A stretch of DNA of 16,096 bases from Pseudomonadota bacterium. GTDB lineage: Bacteria; Pseudomonadota; Alphaproteobacteria; Rhodospirillales; 2-02-FULL-58-16. Position 1 is the stretch's first letter. Every line of letters starts with the position of its first letter. The DNA is taken from contig JACZWD010000035.1 in assembly GCA_022572335.1 (NCBI GenBank), positions 1-16,096 on the forward strand, given 5' to 3'. Below the pieces are notes generated by a model that searched no databases, was not told the DNA's origin, and saw only the letters and a program-made list of their open reading frames with translations. This document shows, one piece after another, positions 14,146 to 16,096 of this stretch. A program made the translations under genes and the position numbers.

Positions 14146-14979
14146 CTAACGGGCGCCGGTGCCCGTCTCAGCCACCTGCAGGGCGTCGCTATCGGCGCGC
14201 GCGAATTCCTTATTGGCCGTCTTGACCCATGCCTGGAAGGTCTCTTTCGAAACCGCTTCGACGGCGACGGGCATGAAGCCGTGGTTGACGCCGCACAGTT
14301 CCGAGCACTGCCCGTAATACGTGCCTTCGCGGTTGATCCGCATCCAGGTCTCGTTGATGCGTCCGGGCACGGCGTCCAGCTTGGTGATCAGCGCCGGAAC
14401 CGCCCAGGCGTGAAGCACATCGTCCGAGGTCAGCAGAATGCGGATGTCGGTATCGATGGGGAGAACCACCTTGTTGTCCACCGCGAGCAGGCGGGGCTGC
14501 CCGTCTTTCAGTTCGTCGTCGGGCACCATGAGGCTGTCGAAGGTGAAATTCCCGTGATCGGGATACTCATAGGACCAGTACCACTGGTGGCCGATCACCT
14601 TGATCGTCATTTCCGCATTCTGGGCGCGGTCCATGAAGTAAAGCAGCTTGAATGACGGAACCGCGATGACCATCAAGATGACAACCGGAACCGCCGTCCA
14701 CAGCACTTCGAGCACGGTATTGTGGGTGGTCTTCGAGGGCACGGGGTTGCTCTTCTCGTTGAAGCGCAGCGCCACATAGACCATCAGTCCAAGAACGAAC
14801 ACCGTGATACCGGTGATGATGACCAACAGGAGGTTGTGAAATTCGCTGATTCTTTCCATCACCGGCGACGCCGCCGCCTGGAACCCGAGCCGCCAGGGCT
14901 CCGGGGCGGCCGCCAGGGCGCTTCCCGCCGCGGCGCACGCCGCGATCAGCGGCGCAAGGACACGTAGTCTCTTGATCAT
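14146..14979 (-). CDS. coxB: Cytochrome c oxidase subunit II
   Basis: This 277-residue subunit receives electrons from cytochrome c through the binuclear CuA centre. It has a signal peptide (about 1-24, LAPLIAACAAAGSALAA). Two membrane helices follow at about 47-70 (LLLVIITGITVFVLGLMVYVA) and 88-107. The periplasmic cupredoxin domain has the aromatic motif QWYWSYEYPD, His190 (DDVLHAWAVP), and Cys225, Glu227, Cys229, His233 and Met236 in CSELCGVNHGFMP, so the CuA set is complete. There is no C-terminal cytochrome c domain. It is the first gene of the cox operon. A GGGAG stretch lies very close (2 nt) to the ATG, so initiation may be suboptimal, but the signal peptide fits this start. Confidence 0.97.
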   Translation of the reverse strand: MIKRLRVLAPLIAACAAAGSALAAAPEPWRLGFQAAASPVMERISEFHNLLLVIITGITVFVLGLMVYVALRFNEKSNPVPSKTTHNTVLEVLWTAVPVVILMVIAVPSFKLLYFMDRAQNAEMTIKVIGHQWYWSYEYPDHGNFTFDSLMVPDDELKDGQPRLLAVDNKVVLPIDTDIRILLTSDDVLHAWAVPALITKLDAVPGRINETWMRINREGTYYGQCSELCGVNHGFMPVAVEAVSKETFQAWVKTANKEFARADSDALQVAETGTGAR

Positions 14980-15008
14980 AACTCCCGCCCGAATGGAACC
15001 GATAAACG

Positions 15009-15037
15009 AATATGCCGCCGTGTTTCACCGATGTCTT
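15009..15037 (-). promoter_or_regulatory. Candidate promoter for the cox operon
   Basis: On the - strand, AAGACA (complement of 15032-15037) and CATATT (complement of 15009-15014) are spaced 17 bp apart, each matching the sigma-70 consensus at four of six positions. The site lies about 30 bp upstream of the coxB ATG. This is the best pair I could find in the 386-bp region between coxB and the small ORF, but the match is modest. Confidence 0.3.
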
Positions 15038-15176
15038 TTTTCGGTCGGATGGAGCTTAGTCTCCCTGTTTCTGGACCGTTGGTGACGCTGTGCTACCATG
15101 ACAATCCTGTGTCGGACAGCAGTTTATGACCGATTCCCTGAGCGTGATCCATACCGCGTTCGGATAATCGTTGCCC

Positions 15177-15190
15177 TTGACCTAGATCAT
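15177..15190. promoter_or_regulatory. FNR/FixK-like binding site
   Basis: TTGACCTAGATCAT closely resembles the FNR/FixK consensus TTGAT-N4-ATCAA, with TTGA and TCA half-sites in correct spacing and one end base off. It lies about 190 bp upstream of coxB and 176 bp upstream of the small membrane ORF. An oxygen-responsive site beside a terminal oxidase operon is biologically sensible, but a single site in one sequence is weak evidence. Confidence 0.45.
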
Positions 15191-15332
15191 GGAACACGCC
15201 GCCCTGACGGGGGTGGACTTTATTTTCCCGGGTGCCGCCGCGATGATGCCGGCCCTGCCCCCGACCGCGTCCCGGCGGCGGCGGCGGGTTCACGTTTGCG
15301 CCCGGAACAACCGGCAGGAAGAACAGAAAGAG

Positions 15333-15358
15333 ACCCCCGATGCGCGCCCTCCGGGGGT
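15333..15358 (+). other. Hairpin just upstream of the small membrane ORF
   Basis: ACCCCCG (15333-15339) pairs with CGGGGGT (15352-15358) around a 12-nt loop. The 3' arm ends 7 nt before ATG 15366 and includes the only G-rich stretch that could act as a ribosome-binding site. It might mask translation initiation; no T-tract follows, so it does not look like a terminator. Confidence 0.35.
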
Positions 15359-15365
15359 TGCGGTA

Positions 15366-15449
15366 ATGAACAACTGGGTCTTGGCATCCATTCTCGTCGC
15401 GGCCGCGGCCTTCATGTACTTCAGCATCATCATCAAGATGTCGGAATAG
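15366..15449 (+). CDS. Possible 27-residue single-helix membrane protein
   Basis: The frame starting at ATG 15366 encodes MNNWVLASILVAAAAFMYF and then SIIIKMSE, ending at TAG. It is one membrane helix with a short polar start and a Lys-containing end, the shape of tiny subunits or assembly factors of respiratory complexes. The frame stays open upstream to ATG 15189, but that part is Arg/Pro-rich and unlike a protein domain, so I prefer the short form. The ribosome-binding site is poor, as the G-rich stretch lies in a hairpin. It is divergent from coxB, with an FNR-like box between. I do not recognise a named family; an oxidase-associated microprotein is an inference. Confidence 0.5.
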   Translation: MNNWVLASILVAAAAFMYFSIIIKMSE

Positions 15450-15555
15450 GATGCGTTTCGCCGCCCCCGCGGTTGGCGTCAAAGCAGGCGATTGGCGCCC
15501 TTCAAGCGCGCCTACTCCGTTACGGCTCGCACAGAATTAGGGTTAACGGGGCGCG

Positions 15556-16096
15556 TCAGCGCTCCACGACCTTGCGATACAGATGCCAGGTTGCATGTCC
15601 GAGCACCGGCACCACGACCGAGAGGCCGACGAACAAGGGCAAGGATCCGATCAGCAGGGCGACGGCGACGATGAGGCCCCAAATCGCCATCGTCATCGGG
15701 TTCGCGAGAACCGCTCGTACCGACGTTTGCATCGCCGTCATGACGCCGACGTCCCGATCCAGAAGCATCGGGAAGGACACCACGCTGAGAGTCAACACGA
15801 CGACGGCGAAGAGGAAGCCGACGCCGCTGCCCCCGATGATGAGTGTCCAGCCGGCGGGTGTGGTGAAGACCTGGCGGGCGAACTCTTCAATCGACGCCGG
15901 CGCCGCATTGCCGAAGTTTGCCTCGTAGATGGCCCACGCTGCACTCAACCACGCGAAGTAGATCGCCATCAGCACGACGCCGAGCGTCGCGATGGAGCCG
16001 ATCGACGGGGATCGGAAGACGTCGAAGGCATGCCCCCGGGAGATATCGAGGCCCTCCTCGCGGCGCCGGCTCAGCTCGTACATGCCGGTCGCGACC
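15556..16096 (-). CDS. DUF2189-type integral membrane protein (N-terminus outside window)
   Basis: The frame is open from the right edge to TGA 15556-15558, about 179 residues. The visible start, VATGMYELSRRREEGLDISRGHAF, is an internal segment of this family. Met at 16083 is therefore probably not the real start and the gene continues beyond the window. Four hydrophobic helices can be traced: IATLGVVLMAIYFAWLSAAW, LIIGGSGVGFLFAVVVLTLS, MAIWGLIVAVALLIGSLPLF and VVVPVLGHATWHLY. SFPMLLDRDVGVMTAMQTS between them is typical of DUF2189. The function is unknown. It lies on the same strand as the cox operon, about 580 bp upstream of coxB, so co-transcription is uncertain. Confidence 0.8.
   Translation of the reverse strand, partial: VATGMYELSRRREEGLDISRGHAFDVFRSPSIGSIATLGVVLMAIYFAWLSAAWAIYEANFGNAAPASIEEFARQVFTTPAGWTLIIGGSGVGFLFAVVVLTLSVVSFPMLLDRDVGVMTAMQTSVRAVLANPMTMAIWGLIVAVALLIGSLPLFVGLSVVVPVLGHATWHLYRKVVER

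Noticed and set aside
15098..15928. 276-residue frame on the + strand crossing the intergenic region and DUF2189 gene
   Set aside because: Shadow of the DUF2189 gene on the opposite strand; low-complexity Arg/Thr-rich translation without motifs.

Overview
The window looks like chromosomal DNA of a high-GC alphaproteobacterium, perhaps Rhodospirillales-like. The basis is the aa3 oxidase gene order, the style of the cox proteins, the DUF983 and DUF2189 companions, and the strong G/C bias at third codon positions. This placement is an inference from gene style, not from a marker gene. I see no transposase, integrase, tRNA, rRNA or CRISPR array.

Left part (1-5886, + strand): after the tail of an unidentified gene comes an acyl-CoA degradation set. 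It holds a zinc-free quinone oxidoreductase, an acyl-CoA dehydrogenase, a family III (CaiB/BaiF) CoA-transferase and a bifunctional enoyl-CoA hydratase/3-hydroxyacyl-CoA dehydrogenase. Together these could activate a carboxylic acid as its CoA thioester and take it through the first three beta-oxidation steps. The last gene is broken by an in-frame TAG (5146-5148) just after the dehydrogenase active site. The reading frame continues intact on the far side.

Middle (5971-10536): a stand-alone adenylylsulfate kinase (cysC, - strand) is followed by a compact broad-spectrum mercury-resistance locus. merR (-) diverges from merT-merP-merF-merA-merB (+) across a MerR-type promoter with a 19-bp spacer and a perfect 19-bp operator. 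MerB cleaves organomercurials, MerP binds Hg(II) in the periplasm, MerT and MerF carry it inward, and MerA reduces it to Hg(0). Several distal thiols of the textbook relay are absent: MerT has one rather than two, MerF has no second Cys pair, and MerA has no N-terminal HMA domain. MerA instead begins with a Cys-Cys pair.

Right part (10479-16096): the aa3-type cytochrome c oxidase operon runs on the - strand as coxB-coxA-ctaG-coxC-DUF983. It lacks ctaB and surf1 at this locus. The DUF983 gene runs convergently into the 3' end of merB, and its C-terminal tail looks acquired, so one edge of the mer segment probably lies there. Upstream of coxB is a roughly 390-bp intergenic region with a candidate promoter, an FNR/FixK-like box, a hairpin and a tiny membrane-protein ORF. 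A DUF2189-type membrane protein gene then runs off the right edge.
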